DNA of 64,000 nt from Halogeometricum pallidum JCM 14848 (GTDB lineage Archaea; Halobacteriota; Halobacteria; Halobacteriales; Haloferacaceae), in NCBI RefSeq assembly GCF_000337095.1, contig NZ_AOIV01000011.1:68282-132281 (forward strand), given 5' to 3'. This document shows, piece by piece, positions 26,143-35,170 of the stretch; the stretch's first letter is position 1; each line of letters begins with the position of its first letter. The translations under genes were made by a program, and so were the position numbers. The notes below the pieces were generated by a model, which ran no database searches, had not been told where the DNA came from, and saw only the letters and a program-made list of their open reading frames with translations.

Positions 26143-27147
26143 ATGGCCACCAGTACGACGAATCCGACCATCGCGTGCAGCCGACGAGACGTTCTCCGGG
26201 CCGGAGTCGGAACAGCGGTCGGCGCCGCGGCCGCAGGCGCGGTCGCTCGCCCGGTCGCAGCGACGGACGGCGCGAGCGAGTTCGACGCGTGGTTCGAGAA
26301 CGTCTCGAACTACGAGGAGATCACAGACGAACGCGGCGCGTCGACGGTCACGGTGTCGGTCGGGGCGTCGGGGAACGGGGGCGACTTCGCGTTCGAACCG
26401 GCGGCGGTGCGCGTCGACCCCGGAACGACCGTCGTCTGGGAGTGGACCGGCGGCGGCGGCGTTCACAACGTGGCCGCCACGGACGGGGCCTACGAGAGCG
26501 ACCTGCTGTCGGAGGCCGGTACGACGTTCGAACGGACGTTCGAGGAGAACGGAGTCAGTCTCTACTCGTGTCTCCCGCACGAGGCGATGGGGATGAAAGG
26601 CGCGGTCGTCATCGGTAGCGCTCCCGCGGGCGACGAACTCCGTGAGGTCGATTACGGCGACTGGTTCGACGGCGTAGAGAACTTCAGCGGAACGGTCGAC
26701 AAGCGGGGAGAGCAGGTAGTTCGTATCGCGGTCGGTGCCGCAGGCAACGGCGGCAACTTCGCGTTCGAGCCCGCAGCGGTGCGCGTCGACCCCGGGACGA
26801 CAGTCGTCTGGGAGTGGACCGGGAAAGGCGATGCGCACAGTCTCGCGGCGGCGGACGGGAGCTTCGACGCCGAGCTAGTTGAGACGGCGGGAGCGACCTA
26901 TGCGCTGCAATTCGGCGGGGTGGGCGTCAGTAAGTACATCTGTCCGTCGCACGCTGCGGAGGCGATGCGCGGGGCCGTCGTCGTCGGCGACCCGATGGCG
27001 GGTGTGATCGACGTGCCGATGACGGCTGCAGTCACGGGCGTCGGCGTTCTCGGCGCGGCGCTCTCACCGCTGGCGTTCGGCGCGTTCCTCGCGCTTCACG
27101 GAACCAACGACGAACCGTCCGACGACGTAGCGGACGCAGGTCGGTAA
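26143..27147 (+). CDS. Two-domain halocyanin (blue copper electron carrier)
   Basis: A 334-residue protein with a Tat signal (SRRDVLRAGVGTAVGAAAAG) that lacks a lipobox Cys, two tandem plastocyanin-like domains and a C-terminal hydrophobic helix (VTGVGVLGAALSPLAFGAFLA) as membrane anchor. Copper ligands are complete in both: His108, Cys143, His146, Met151 and His232, Cys267, His270, Met275. The two domains share strongly similar blocks (GNGGDFAFEPAAVRVDPGTT and GNGGNFAFEPAAVRVDPGTT), showing an internal duplication. It most likely passes electrons to the divergently encoded NirK. Confidence 0.92.
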   Translation: MATSTTNPTIACSRRDVLRAGVGTAVGAAAAGAVARPVAATDGASEFDAWFENVSNYEEITDERGASTVTVSVGASGNGGDFAFEPAAVRVDPGTTVVWEWTGGGGVHNVAATDGAYESDLLSEAGTTFERTFEENGVSLYSCLPHEAMGMKGAVVIGSAPAGDELREVDYGDWFDGVENFSGTVDKRGEQVVRIAVGAAGNGGNFAFEPAAVRVDPGTTVVWEWTGKGDAHSLAAADGSFDAELVETAGATYALQFGGVGVSKYICPSHAAEAMRGAVVVGDPMAGVIDVPMTAAVTGVGVLGAALSPLAFGAFLALHGTNDEPSDDVADAGR

Positions 27148-27362
27148 CAGCCGATTGCACGACGAGTTCTCTCTGAGGACGACGATTAAGCGCGAGCAGC
27201 TTTCTATTGGGTTTGGGGCGCTCGAAGGCATTACTCGCATTCACGGACAGAATCCATTCCACACAACGGAGAATCAATTCATCAACCGGACGACCCGCAT
27301 CATTCGTGCCAACGTGGCTATCGCTGGTGGGCGCGGCAGCAAACGGAATCGTTTCGAGCCTC

Positions 27363-27698
27363 TCAGGTTCTTTCCTCTAGGGCCGTCATCGACAGAACCT
27401 GAACGGTATCCGGGTCGACCGGCCGAAACAGTCGATCGTCACCGTCACCGATGTTCCCGAGCGTCACCCACTCAGTCGTCCCTGTGGCGCCGCACTGGAT
27501 ACACCGACCGGTGAGTCGTGCTTCGACGGAATCCGAACGGACGCCGAGTTCCGAAAATCCCTCCGCGAGAAAGTCGGTTACCTCGCAGTCGCAGAACTCG
27601 GTGCCAGTGAACCGCCACAGATCGCTGATACCGAGTTCGCGGGTTCCGTTGACACTCAACCACGCACCTCGGTCAACGAGACGGAGAGACGTACTCAC
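27363..27698 (-). CDS. Uncharacterised Cys-containing haloarchaeal protein
   Basis: A 111-residue protein starts at GTG 27698. It contains GAWLSVNGTRELGISDLWRF, then FCDCEVTDFL and a second Cys pair in GRCIQCGATGTTEWVTLGNI, ending RLFRPVDPDTVQVL. Two CxC/CxxC pairs suggest a metal site. The composition is normal for a haloarchaeal gene, and I recall similar short proteins in other haloarchaea but cannot name the family safely. It is convergent with the halocyanin gene and may be unrelated to nitrite reduction. The alternative is a chance frame, which I consider less likely. Confidence 0.55.
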   Translation of the reverse strand: MSTSLRLVDRGAWLSVNGTRELGISDLWRFTGTEFCDCEVTDFLAEGFSELGVRSDSVEARLTGRCIQCGATGTTEWVTLGNIGDGDDRLFRPVDPDTVQVLSMTALEERT

Positions 27699-28398
27699 AG
27701 GCGGTGTTGGTGCGTCTCACTACTGCCAGTGTCGGCAGTCGCAACATTGACCGTTATCTTGTGTACGCTCCGGTACGTCCCAACAATACCGTGACGTTCG
27801 CAAACGAATATTGCGCGACCTTCGAGTCGGCACTCGACATGCTCGCTCGGATGTACGACGTTGACACTGAGGCAGATGTTATCTTCTATGGCTTCTGGGC
27901 GCTACCCCCGTGTCACGGCTACCGAAAGCCCTCAACGTCACTCTTAGTAGGAAAAACGGAATCAAAGAAGTCAATAGTGGATATATATTCGGCACAATAG
28001 GAAATAAAATTCGACAGATTGTCGTAAAGTTCATCTCCAAACCTAGTCGGTCGAGTGTCGTATTCTCCCGAAATCAGCCCGTAATGACTTTTTGTCGAGC
28101 AACTCTCGTATCGTGTTGACTAGAGACATATTTGAGACATACAACTGTATCTTGTCTGATTTGGTCACGTTATCTAGGATTTTTACGTACACCTCGTCGA
28201 TTTCGACCGGTCAACGAGCTTGATACCCACAGGTGGGGCTATCTGGTCGCCCGGAACTTCTGTCCCTCGATGACCTGCCGACAGGTGGTGCTGCGATGCG
28301 GAACAGATTCGGCGTGCCGACCGTCGATATAACTAACTGAGCCGCTGGTCCGAGGCCCCGTGCAGGCAGGCGGTAGTAGATGGTGCCCCCGAGTAGAC
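27699..28398. other. intergenic region, AT-rich on the right
   Basis: A forward frame at 27704-28000 contains FANEYCATFESALDMLARMY but has no recognisable domain and an implausible start. From about 27940 to 28200 the sequence is more AT-rich than its surroundings. It may be the eroded boundary between the nitrite region and the catabolic island. No gene is called. Confidence 0.45.
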
Positions 28399-29853
28399 TC
28401 ACTCCGAGATGTTGAGACAGACGTTCTTTAGTTGGGTGTAGTTGTGGATGGCTTGTGTTCCGTTCTCCCGACCGATGCCGCTGTCTTTGTAGCCGCCGAA
28501 GGGTGTCTCGTTGCCACCAGCGAACCACTCGTTGACGTAGATCTGGCCGGCGTCGACGTCGCGCGCGAAGCGGTGGGCTCTGCCCATGTCGGTGGTGATG
28601 ACGCCGGCGACGAGCCCGTAGTCCACGTCGTTGGACCGCTGGATGGCTTCGGCTTCGTCGTCGAAGGTGCTCACGGTCAGCACCGGCCCGAAGACCTCTT
28701 CTTGGAGGATCCGTGCGTCCTGCGGGACGTCCGCGAACACGGTCGGTTCGACGTAATACCCCTCGCGGTCGAGCACCGCTCCTCCGGTGAGCGGTTCGCC
28801 CAACTCCTCACGGCCGACCTCGAGGTACTCCGCAACCGTATCGAGGTGGGTCGCCGAGACGAGCGGGCCGACATCGTGGTCGTCGATGCCCGGGCCAATG
28901 GAGAGCGCCTCGACGGCGCTGACGAGTTTGTCGAGATAGGCGTCGTGTACCTCGCTTTGAACGATGACGCGGGAGGACGCCGAGCAGACCTGGCCGGAGT
29001 TCGTCGCGAAGATGCCTTTGATCGTCTCGTCGACGGCGACGTCGAGGTCGGCGTCGTCGTAGATGACCAGCGGGCTCTTGCCCCCGAGTTCGAGGTGGGG
29101 TTCGGTGAGGTTCCCGATGGCGGCCTTCCCAACCTCGCGGCCGGTCGCGCTCGACCCGGTGAACGTCACACTCCCGATGTCTGGGTGCCCCGAGAGCGCC
29201 GACCCCGCGGGAACGCCCTCACCGGGAACGACGTTGACCGCGGCCGGTGGAACGCCGTTCTCGTGGAGAAGTTTCGTGAGTTCGAGCGCCCCGACCGGCG
29301 TCTCCTCGGCCGGCTTGACCACCGCCGCGTTCCCGGCCGCGAGCGCCGGAGCGACGCTCCTCGCGAAGAGGTAGGCCGGGACGTTCCACGGGACGATATG
29401 GCCGGTGACACCGAGGGGTTCCCGAATCGTGTAGTCGACGTGACCGTCGTCGAGCGGGATGCTCTCGCCCTCGATTTTGTCGGCCAGGCCACCGTAGTAC
29501 TCGAAGTGGCGCGCGCAGCGCTCCACCTGCCCGACAGCCTCGGAGAGCGGCTTTCCGTTCTCGAGGGTCTCGATGCGGGCGAGTCGGTCCTTCTCGTCCC
29601 GGATGGCTCGGGCAACGTCGTTCAGGATCTCACATCGCCGGGCGGGAGTGTACCCGTACCAGGTCTCGAAGCCATCCCAGGCGACGTCGACGGCCTCGTT
29701 CACGTCGGCCTCGGTGCCCGCGGCGACCGTCGTCAACGAGTCACCTGTCGCCGGGTCGTGGACGGTGAGCGTCTCGCCGGACGACGCCGCACGCTCGGTG
29801 CCGTCGATCAACACCCCGTACTCATCAGCAATTGCTGGTAGATCTGTCTGCAT
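28399..29853 (-). CDS. NAD(P)-dependent aldehyde dehydrogenase
   Basis: A 484-residue ALDH-superfamily enzyme that oxidises an aldehyde to the acid. The cofactor site has GHIVPWNVPAYLF and the FTGSSATGREVGKAA loop. The general base Glu is in HLELGGKSPLVIY and the nucleophile Cys in FATNSGQVCSASSRV; the late EEVFGPVLTV motif and the C-terminal KDSGIGRENG segment are complete. The protein is full length and cytoplasmic. Substrate cannot be read from sequence. It is the leftmost gene of the catabolic island and is transcribed alone, away from the BKACE remnant. Confidence 0.95.
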   Translation of the reverse strand: MQTDLPAIADEYGVLIDGTERAASSGETLTVHDPATGDSLTTVAAGTEADVNEAVDVAWDGFETWYGYTPARRCEILNDVARAIRDEKDRLARIETLENGKPLSEAVGQVERCARHFEYYGGLADKIEGESIPLDDGHVDYTIREPLGVTGHIVPWNVPAYLFARSVAPALAAGNAAVVKPAEETPVGALELTKLLHENGVPPAAVNVVPGEGVPAGSALSGHPDIGSVTFTGSSATGREVGKAAIGNLTEPHLELGGKSPLVIYDDADLDVAVDETIKGIFATNSGQVCSASSRVIVQSEVHDAYLDKLVSAVEALSIGPGIDDHDVGPLVSATHLDTVAEYLEVGREELGEPLTGGAVLDREGYYVEPTVFADVPQDARILQEEVFGPVLTVSTFDDEAEAIQRSNDVDYGLVAGVITTDMGRAHRFARDVDAGQIYVNEWFAGGNETPFGGYKDSGIGRENGTQAIHNYTQLKNVCLNISE

Positions 29854-29898
29854 CGTATCTCAACAATACACGTAGACGCTCATAATAGTTCTTGTCAA

Positions 29899-30069
29899 TA
29901 TCGGCGTGGAGGTCACCATCTACTACCGGACCGGCTCACCGAGAGCAACGCGCAGTTCGTCGAATCTACGGCACGGATCGCCCACGAACTGAACCGCCCC
30001 GTGGCAAGCACCGAGTCGACACCAAATGCTCGCTTGGCTCCTGTTGTCGGCTCGTGTCCGTCACGATGA
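29899..30069 (+). pseudogene. Remnant of a beta-keto acid cleavage enzyme (BKACE) C-terminus
   Basis: The forward strand encodes IGVEVTIYYRTG, a small frame slip near 29932, then LTESNAQFVESTARIAHELN and RPVAST. This parallels the end of the intact BKACE at 43466-44320 (GMEDNVYYRKGELAESNAQL, RTAHIADELERPVAS). All upstream BKACE sequence is missing. The fragment ends at TGA 30067-30069 after a divergent tail. It is a decayed paralogue and shows that the island once had a second BKACE gene or a duplication. Confidence 0.75.
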
Positions 30070-30150
30070 GCTCCGACGGCAGACTGTTGAGATCGCTCGC
30101 TACGGAGAGAACCGACGCTGGGTGTGCCAAGCCACCGATTCACCGGTAGT

Positions 30151-30546
30151 TCACTCGACTCCGACGATAGTTACCGGGACTGGTGAATCGAGCGCCACCG
30201 ACTGGGTAACACTCCCGAAGAGCGCTTTGCCAGTGGGTGAGCGTTTCCGTCCGCACACTACGATCTCGTCCGCGCTCATCTCGGTCGCCAGATTCACGAT
30301 CGACTCCGCGACTGGAACGTACAGTTCGGTCTGTTTGACCGTGATGCCAGCAGCAGAGAGGATGTCCACTGCTTCGATGATGCCCGGGCTCTCCTCGTCG
30401 AAGCTGTCATCACCTGTATCATCGCGGTAGGCGTGAGCAACCGTCACGGTGACCTCGTCTGTCTCTCCGGGGAGCCCTAAGACGTACCGGGCTTGAGCGG
30501 CCGCCCGGTCGGTTTCGTCGTCTACCGGGAGGAGTATCTGATACAT
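30151..30546 (-). CDS. Universal stress protein (UspA family)
   Basis: A 131-residue UspA-fold protein: first strand MYQILLPVDD, then VTVAHAYRD, and the late IVVCGRKRSPTGKALFGSVT loop. In ATP-binding family members that loop reads Gx2Gx9G(S/T); here the second Gly is Arg (GRKR), so nucleotide binding may be altered. Such proteins respond to stress or bind small ligands. It stands between the BKACE remnant and the divergent thiolase gene. A second family member lies at 37939-38361. Confidence 0.85.
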   Translation of the reverse strand: MYQILLPVDDETDRAAAQARYVLGLPGETDEVTVTVAHAYRDDTGDDSFDEESPGIIEAVDILSAAGITVKQTELYVPVAESIVNLATEMSADEIVVCGRKRSPTGKALFGSVTQSVALDSPVPVTIVGVE

Positions 30547-30769
30547 AGCATGAAATACGATACCTCGCGTCGATAAATACGTTCCCCCGGACTGCAGTCA
30601 GAAACGTCAACCGACCACAGCCAGGGATGTCTTCCACGTCGTGTGGGGTAGCCGGTCGTAGGCGAGTGGATACCGAAGGAGCACCGAGGACGACACCGAA
30701 AGAGAGGACCCATAATTCGGTGTCCAGAGACCGCAACACCTACAATCGGGACGGGAATAATCGTAACGT

Positions 30770-31936
30770 ATGCATGCAGTTCGCATAGCTGGTGCTGGCT
30801 CAACAGCGTTCAGTGCGTCTCCCGAACGAACCGGGCGCGACCTCTTTGGGGAGGCAGCCCGTATCGCCATCGAAGATTCAGGCGTCCCGAGGGCGGATAT
30901 CGACCGCCTCTGTTACGGGAACTTCGCCGGAACGGTCACCGAACGGCAGGGACACCAAGGACCACTGATGGCAGAGGCCGCGGGCGTGACCGCACCAGCG
31001 ACACGGTACGAGAGTGCGTGTGCGTCGGGCGGCGTCGCACTCCGGAGTGGGGTCGAGGCGGTCCGGTCGGGAGCGGTCGACGTCGTCCTCGTCGGCGGGA
31101 TGGAGCGGATGCACAACGTTACGACGGAGCGAGCGACCGAGGGACTGGCGATGGCGGCAGACGACCTCTACGAGAGTCGTGCCGGCGTGACGTTCCCCGG
31201 TGCGTACGCGCTCATGGCACGCGCGTACTTCGAGGAGTTCGGCGGGACGCGAGCGGACCTCGCCGCGGTCGCGGTGAAGAACCACCGCAACGCCCTCGGG
31301 AACGAGAACGCCCAGTTCCAACGAGAGATATCCACGACCGACGTCCTCGAAGCGCCCACCGTCGCCGACCCACTCGGACTGTACGACGCCTGTCCGATCA
31401 CCGACGGGGCAAGTGCGTGTGTCTTGGTCAGCGAGGAATACGCGGAGAACCACGACCTGAACGCCTCAGTCTCGGTCACGGGGTCCGGACAGGGCACCGA
31501 CTCGCTCGCCTTGCAAAACCGAGAGTCGCTCACGCGGACCCCTGCGACGGAGCGAGCGGCGATGGTCGCCTACGACGACGCCGGGGTTGCCCCAGCGGAC
31601 GTCGACCTGCTCGAAGTCCATGACTGCTTCACTATCGCCGAAGTATTGGCACTCGAAGGGTTGGGGCTGTACGACCCCGGCGACGCTATCGACGCCGCGA
31701 CGTCCGGTGAAACGACGCGAGACGGCGATCTTCCGGTCAATCTCTCGGGTGGGCTGAAGGCGAAAGGCCACCCGGTCGGGGCGACCGGCGTGAGCCAGGT
31801 CGTCGAGCTGACGAAGCTCCTCCGCGGCGACCACGTCAACAGTAGCGCGGTCCCCGACGCCTCCGTCGCCGTCGCCCACAACGCCGGTGGAACCGTCGCG
31901 AGTGCGACTGTCCACGTCCTCGAGGTGCGTTCCTGA
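30770..31936 (+). CDS. Thiolase (acetyl-CoA acetyltransferase, SCP-x/archaeal type)
   Basis: A 388-residue thiolase-fold enzyme. The nucleophile Cys is in RYESACASGGVAL, the second active-site region is LEVHDCFTIAE, and the GGLKAKGHPVGATG motif and the final VAHNAGG complete the site. Archaeal enzymes of this group form complexes with a DUF35 zinc-ribbon/OB protein, and the next gene encodes one, overlapping by one base (stop TGA and start ATG share an A). It should split a 3-ketoacyl-CoA with CoA, or run in reverse. In this island it could thiolyse acetoacetyl-CoA to two acetyl-CoA. Confidence 0.93.
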   Translation: MHAVRIAGAGSTAFSASPERTGRDLFGEAARIAIEDSGVPRADIDRLCYGNFAGTVTERQGHQGPLMAEAAGVTAPATRYESACASGGVALRSGVEAVRSGAVDVVLVGGMERMHNVTTERATEGLAMAADDLYESRAGVTFPGAYALMARAYFEEFGGTRADLAAVAVKNHRNALGNENAQFQREISTTDVLEAPTVADPLGLYDACPITDGASACVLVSEEYAENHDLNASVSVTGSGQGTDSLALQNRESLTRTPATERAAMVAYDDAGVAPADVDLLEVHDCFTIAEVLALEGLGLYDPGDAIDAATSGETTRDGDLPVNLSGGLKAKGHPVGATGVSQVVELTKLLRGDHVNSSAVPDASVAVAHNAGGTVASATVHVLEVRS

Positions 31937-32316
31937 TGCGAGAACCGAGAGAAGAAGGCTACGACGACCTGCTCGACGCGCTCGAATCCGACACTGGCTA
32001 CTACCTCTCCTGTCCGGCAGGCCACGGGTCGCTCCCGCCTCGACAGGTGTGTCCACGCTGTGGCGACGAGCTATCGGAAGAGACACTGCCAGCCACGGGA
32101 GCGGTCGTCACGTTCACCGAGGTAGCGGTACCGACCCCGGCGTTCGCCGGCAAGACACCCGTCGTACTCATCGCCGACTTCGGACCCGTCCGGCTCACCG
32201 GAGAACTCCTGGACGGCTCGGACATACTCGAAGTCGGGAGCGAAGTGGTACCGACCGTCGCGTCGTCTCCGGGCGGTGACCGTCACGTCGGCTTTCGGCT
32301 CGCGTCCGAACGCTGA
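31936..32316 (+). CDS. DUF35 zinc-ribbon/OB-fold thiolase partner
   Basis: A 126-residue protein: an N-terminal helix hairpin (GYDDLLDALESDTGYYLSC), a rubredoxin-like zinc ribbon whose Cys are in YLSCPAGHG and QVCPRCG, then an OB fold (GAVVTFTEVAVPTP ... RLTGELLDGSDILEVGSEV). These small proteins bridge thiolases and HMG-CoA synthases in archaea and shape the CoA-binding site. Its start overlaps the thiolase stop, so it is co-translated with that enzyme. Confidence 0.9.
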   Translation: MREPREEGYDDLLDALESDTGYYLSCPAGHGSLPPRQVCPRCGDELSEETLPATGAVVTFTEVAVPTPAFAGKTPVVLIADFGPVRLTGELLDGSDILEVGSEVVPTVASSPGGDRHVGFRLASER

Positions 32317-32420
32317 CCCCGGCTTCGTTCACTGTACCGTTACGCTCCGTGCCGTTCCGTACGTCTCGGTTCTTGAACGGTCCCGATAGCACTATATTGT
32401 CCTATTCTCGCATTGTGAGT

Positions 32421-32921
32421 ATGCAACGCACTTTCGATGAGGCGACACCGACCGTCGCGGAGTCGGCCTTCGTCTCGGAGCAGTCGTACCTGATCGGCGA
32501 CGTCGTAGTGGGTGACCGTGCGAGCCTCTGGCCGTTCACGTGTCTTCGGGGAGACGGTGGTTCCACGGTCGTCGGCAGGGAGACGAACGTCCAGGAGTTC
32601 ACCATGCTCCACGGCGCGATCCTCGGCGACGAGGTCACCGTCGGTCACAACGCCGTCGTCGACTACGCGACCGTAGAGGACCACTCCCTCGTCGGTATGG
32701 GGAGCCGTGTCCTCCGGGACGCGACGGTCGAATCCGACTGCATCGTCGCCGCCGGTGCGGTGGTTCTACAGGACCAGACCATCCCCGAAGGGCACCTCGC
32801 CTACGGCGCGCCGGCCGAGACGAAACCGCTCACGGACGGCCAACGTGACGAGATTGACCGCGTCCACCAGCACTACGTCGACCTCGGACGTCAGTACAGA
32901 GCAGCCGGTCGGTTCGAGTGA
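32421..32921 (+). CDS. Gamma-carbonic-anhydrase-like hexapeptide-repeat protein
   Basis: A 166-residue left-handed beta-helix protein (LIGDVVVGDRASLWPFTCLR, VGRETNVQEFTMLHGAILGD, EVTVGHNAVVDYATVEDHSL). Two zinc-ligand positions are kept (His in TMLHG and in VGHNA), but the third, normally His in a HG(C/A)xxxD block, reads VVDYATVED. The enzyme may bind metal differently or be a structural or acyl-CoA-linked member, as in some catabolic clusters. ATG 32421 is chosen; the 24 upstream codons overlap a TATA-like ACTATATTG at about 32391. Confidence 0.8.
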   Translation: MQRTFDEATPTVAESAFVSEQSYLIGDVVVGDRASLWPFTCLRGDGGSTVVGRETNVQEFTMLHGAILGDEVTVGHNAVVDYATVEDHSLVGMGSRVLRDATVESDCIVAAGAVVLQDQTIPEGHLAYGAPAETKPLTDGQRDEIDRVHQHYVDLGRQYRAAGRFE

Positions 32922-32991
32922 CCGGAGAGTCCGCTTAACCGACTGCGGCTTTCGACCGGACCGTCTCGACGAATCCGCCACGTTAACCCCG

Positions 32992-33003
32992 ATATTTTAT
33001 ATC
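32992..33003 (+). promoter_or_regulatory. TATA box of the acyl-CoA synthetase gene
   Basis: The sequence CGATATTTTATATCT lies about 35-45 bases before ATG 33035. It resembles the GCGAATTTTATATAC boxes upstream of the IclR gene, so the same regulator could read both, although a shared TATA/BRE consensus also explains it. Confidence 0.45.
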
Positions 33004-33034
33004 TATTGCTGTAGCAACCTAGAGACGCGCAACC

Positions 33035-35035
33035 ATGACAGACGGCACCCACGAAGAGCCATCCATCGTCCACGAACCGACCCAGGAGTTCGTCGAGTCG
33101 ACGAACGTCTACGAGTTCATGCAGACGTACGACATCGACGACTACGACGAGCTCATCCGTCGAACCACCGAGGAGGTCGACGGCATCGAAGCGTCGGGCG
33201 TTGAGTGGTTCTGGGACACCATGCCGGAGTACCTCGGCATCGACTTCTACGAGCCGTACGAGACGGTCCGTGACGACACCGACGGCCCCCAGTTCACCGA
33301 GTGGTACCCGGGTGGTGAACTCAACCTCGCACACAACGTAGTGGACCGCCACGCTGCCGCCGACGCCGAGACGAGAAACTCCGTCGCGTGTCTCTTCGAG
33401 GGCGAACCCGGCGACGTCAGGGAGGTGACGTACCACGAACTTTCTCGACAGTCGAACAAGGTTGCGAACTATCTCGAATCAGTCGGCGTCGAGACCGGTG
33501 ACACCGTGGGGATGTACATGCCGATGGTCCCCGAAGTCATCGCGATTCTGTACGGCTGTTTCAAAGTCGGCGCAATCGCGGTCCCGATATTCTCCGGGTT
33601 CGGTGTCGAGGCGACGGCCACGCGGATCGAAGACTCGGAGTGCTCGGTGCTCTTCACGGGTGACGGCTTCTACCGGCGCGGCAAGTCACTCACGCTCAAA
33701 GAAGCGGCCGACGACGCCATCGACGAAGCGGGCTACGTCGAGCACACGGTCGTCTACGACCGCCTCGGCGACGACGCCGAGGTCCCGATGGGAGAGCGTG
33801 ACGAGTGGTGGGACGACGCGGTCGAGGACCACGACGACGAGTACGACACCAAATCGCTGCCCTCCTCACAGGAGTCGATGCTGCTGTACTCCTCGGGGAC
33901 CACGGGCAAACCGAAAGGCATCGTCCACACTCACGCCGGCGTACAGCTACAGTGTGCCAAGGAGATCTACTTCGGTTTTGACCACAAACCCTCGGACCGC
34001 TTCTTCTGGGTCTCGGACATCGGCTGGATGATGGGGCCGTGGACACTGATCGGCAACCACACCTTCGGTGGAACTGTGTTCATGTACGAGGGGGCGCCCG
34101 ACCATCCCCAGCCGGATCGGTTCTGGGAGATGATCGATCGGCACTCGCTCTCGACGTTCGGTATCTCCCCCACGGCCATCAGAGCGCTGCGCAAACACGG
34201 CGACGAGTGGGTCGAGGAACACGACCTCTCCTCGCTACGCCTGCTCGGGTCGACCGGCGAACCGTGGGACCCCGAATCGTGGCAGTGGTTCTACGAGCAC
34301 GTCGGGGGAAGCGAGGCACCGATCATGAACATCTCCGGCGGCACCGAAATCTGCGGCTGTTTCCTCATGCCGATGCCGACCCAGCCACTGAAGCCGTGTA
34401 GCCTGGGCGGGCCGGGCCTCGGGATGGACATAGACATCGTGGACGACTCCGGGAACTCCATCGCCGACACGCACGAACGCGGCTTCCTCGTCGCACGTGA
34501 CTCCTGCCCGTCGATGACTAAGAGCCTCTGGAGCGGCGACGAGCGCTACTTAGAGGAGTACTGGTCGACGTTCACCGACCCGCCGTTGTGGAACCACGGC
34601 GACTGGGCGCAGAAGGACGAGGACGGCTTCTGGTTCCTCCACGGCCGCGCGGACGACGCGCTGAACGTCGCCGGCCGGAAGGTCGGCCCCGCGGAGATAG
34701 AGGGCGTTCTCACCGAACACGAGAGGGTGAATCAGGCCGCGGCCGTCGGCGTCCCTGACGACACCACCGGCACCGCCGTCGTGACGTACGTCGTCCTCGA
34801 AGACGGCTACGAGGGAAGCGATGACCTCCGAGCCGAACTGTCGACGCTCGTCGGCGAGGAGCACGGCAAACCGTTCCGCCCGCGTGAGATCCTTTTTGTC
34901 CCCGAGTTCCCGAAGACCCAGTCCGGCAAGGTGATTCGACGGGCCATCTCGTCGATCTATCAGGGCGAGGAGCTGGGCGATATGTCGAGCATCGAGAACC
35001 CCGAGTCACTCGACGAGATCGAAGCGGCGTCGTAA
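33035..35035 (+). CDS. Acyl-CoA synthetase (AMP-forming, acetyl/acetoacetyl-CoA synthetase group)
   Basis: A 666-residue ANL-superfamily enzyme. An N-terminal ACS-type extension (WFWDTMPEYLGIDFYEPYE) is followed by the P-loop YSSGTTGKPKGIVHTHAG, the A5 motif NISGGTEICG, the WNHGDWAQKDEDGFWFLHGR hinge, VAGRKVGPAEIEGVL and the catalytic Lys region KTQSGKVIRRAI. Acetyl-CoA synthetases carry a Trp that caps the pocket in the WWQTETG block; here ISGGTEICG replaces it, so a larger acid is likely. Acetoacetate would fit the proposed route of this island. It is monocistronic with its own TATA box and a T-rich stretch after the stop. Confidence 0.93.
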   Translation: MTDGTHEEPSIVHEPTQEFVESTNVYEFMQTYDIDDYDELIRRTTEEVDGIEASGVEWFWDTMPEYLGIDFYEPYETVRDDTDGPQFTEWYPGGELNLAHNVVDRHAAADAETRNSVACLFEGEPGDVREVTYHELSRQSNKVANYLESVGVETGDTVGMYMPMVPEVIAILYGCFKVGAIAVPIFSGFGVEATATRIEDSECSVLFTGDGFYRRGKSLTLKEAADDAIDEAGYVEHTVVYDRLGDDAEVPMGERDEWWDDAVEDHDDEYDTKSLPSSQESMLLYSSGTTGKPKGIVHTHAGVQLQCAKEIYFGFDHKPSDRFFWVSDIGWMMGPWTLIGNHTFGGTVFMYEGAPDHPQPDRFWEMIDRHSLSTFGISPTAIRALRKHGDEWVEEHDLSSLRLLGSTGEPWDPESWQWFYEHVGGSEAPIMNISGGTEICGCFLMPMPTQPLKPCSLGGPGLGMDIDIVDDSGNSIADTHERGFLVARDSCPSMTKSLWSGDERYLEEYWSTFTDPPLWNHGDWAQKDEDGFWFLHGRADDALNVAGRKVGPAEIEGVLTEHERVNQAAAVGVPDDTTGTAVVTYVVLEDGYEGSDDLRAELSTLVGEEHGKPFRPREILFVPEFPKTQSGKVIRRAISSIYQGEELGDMSSIENPESLDEIEAAS

Positions 35036-35055
35036 CCAGTCTGCATCGCGTGCGT

Positions 35056-35076
35056 TGGTGTTTTTGTGTTTTCGCG
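35056..35076 (+). terminator. T-rich terminator after the acyl-CoA synthetase gene
   Basis: TGGTGTTTTTGTGTTTTCGC follows the stop codon by about 20 bases. Oligo-T runs are the usual archaeal termination signal. No strong hairpin is visible. Confidence 0.45.
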
Positions 35077-35170
35077 GGGCGTGTCGGCCCGATCCAACTG
35101 GGTGTGAAATCGAAAAGAACGTGGAGTGGACGAGTCGAACGAATCGAATCAGTCGACTTCGTTCCGGCGG

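Noticed and set aside
27704..28000. Forward 98-codon frame
   Set aside because: The middle looks protein-like, but the start overlaps the neighbouring gene's upstream region and the end runs into AT-rich sequence.
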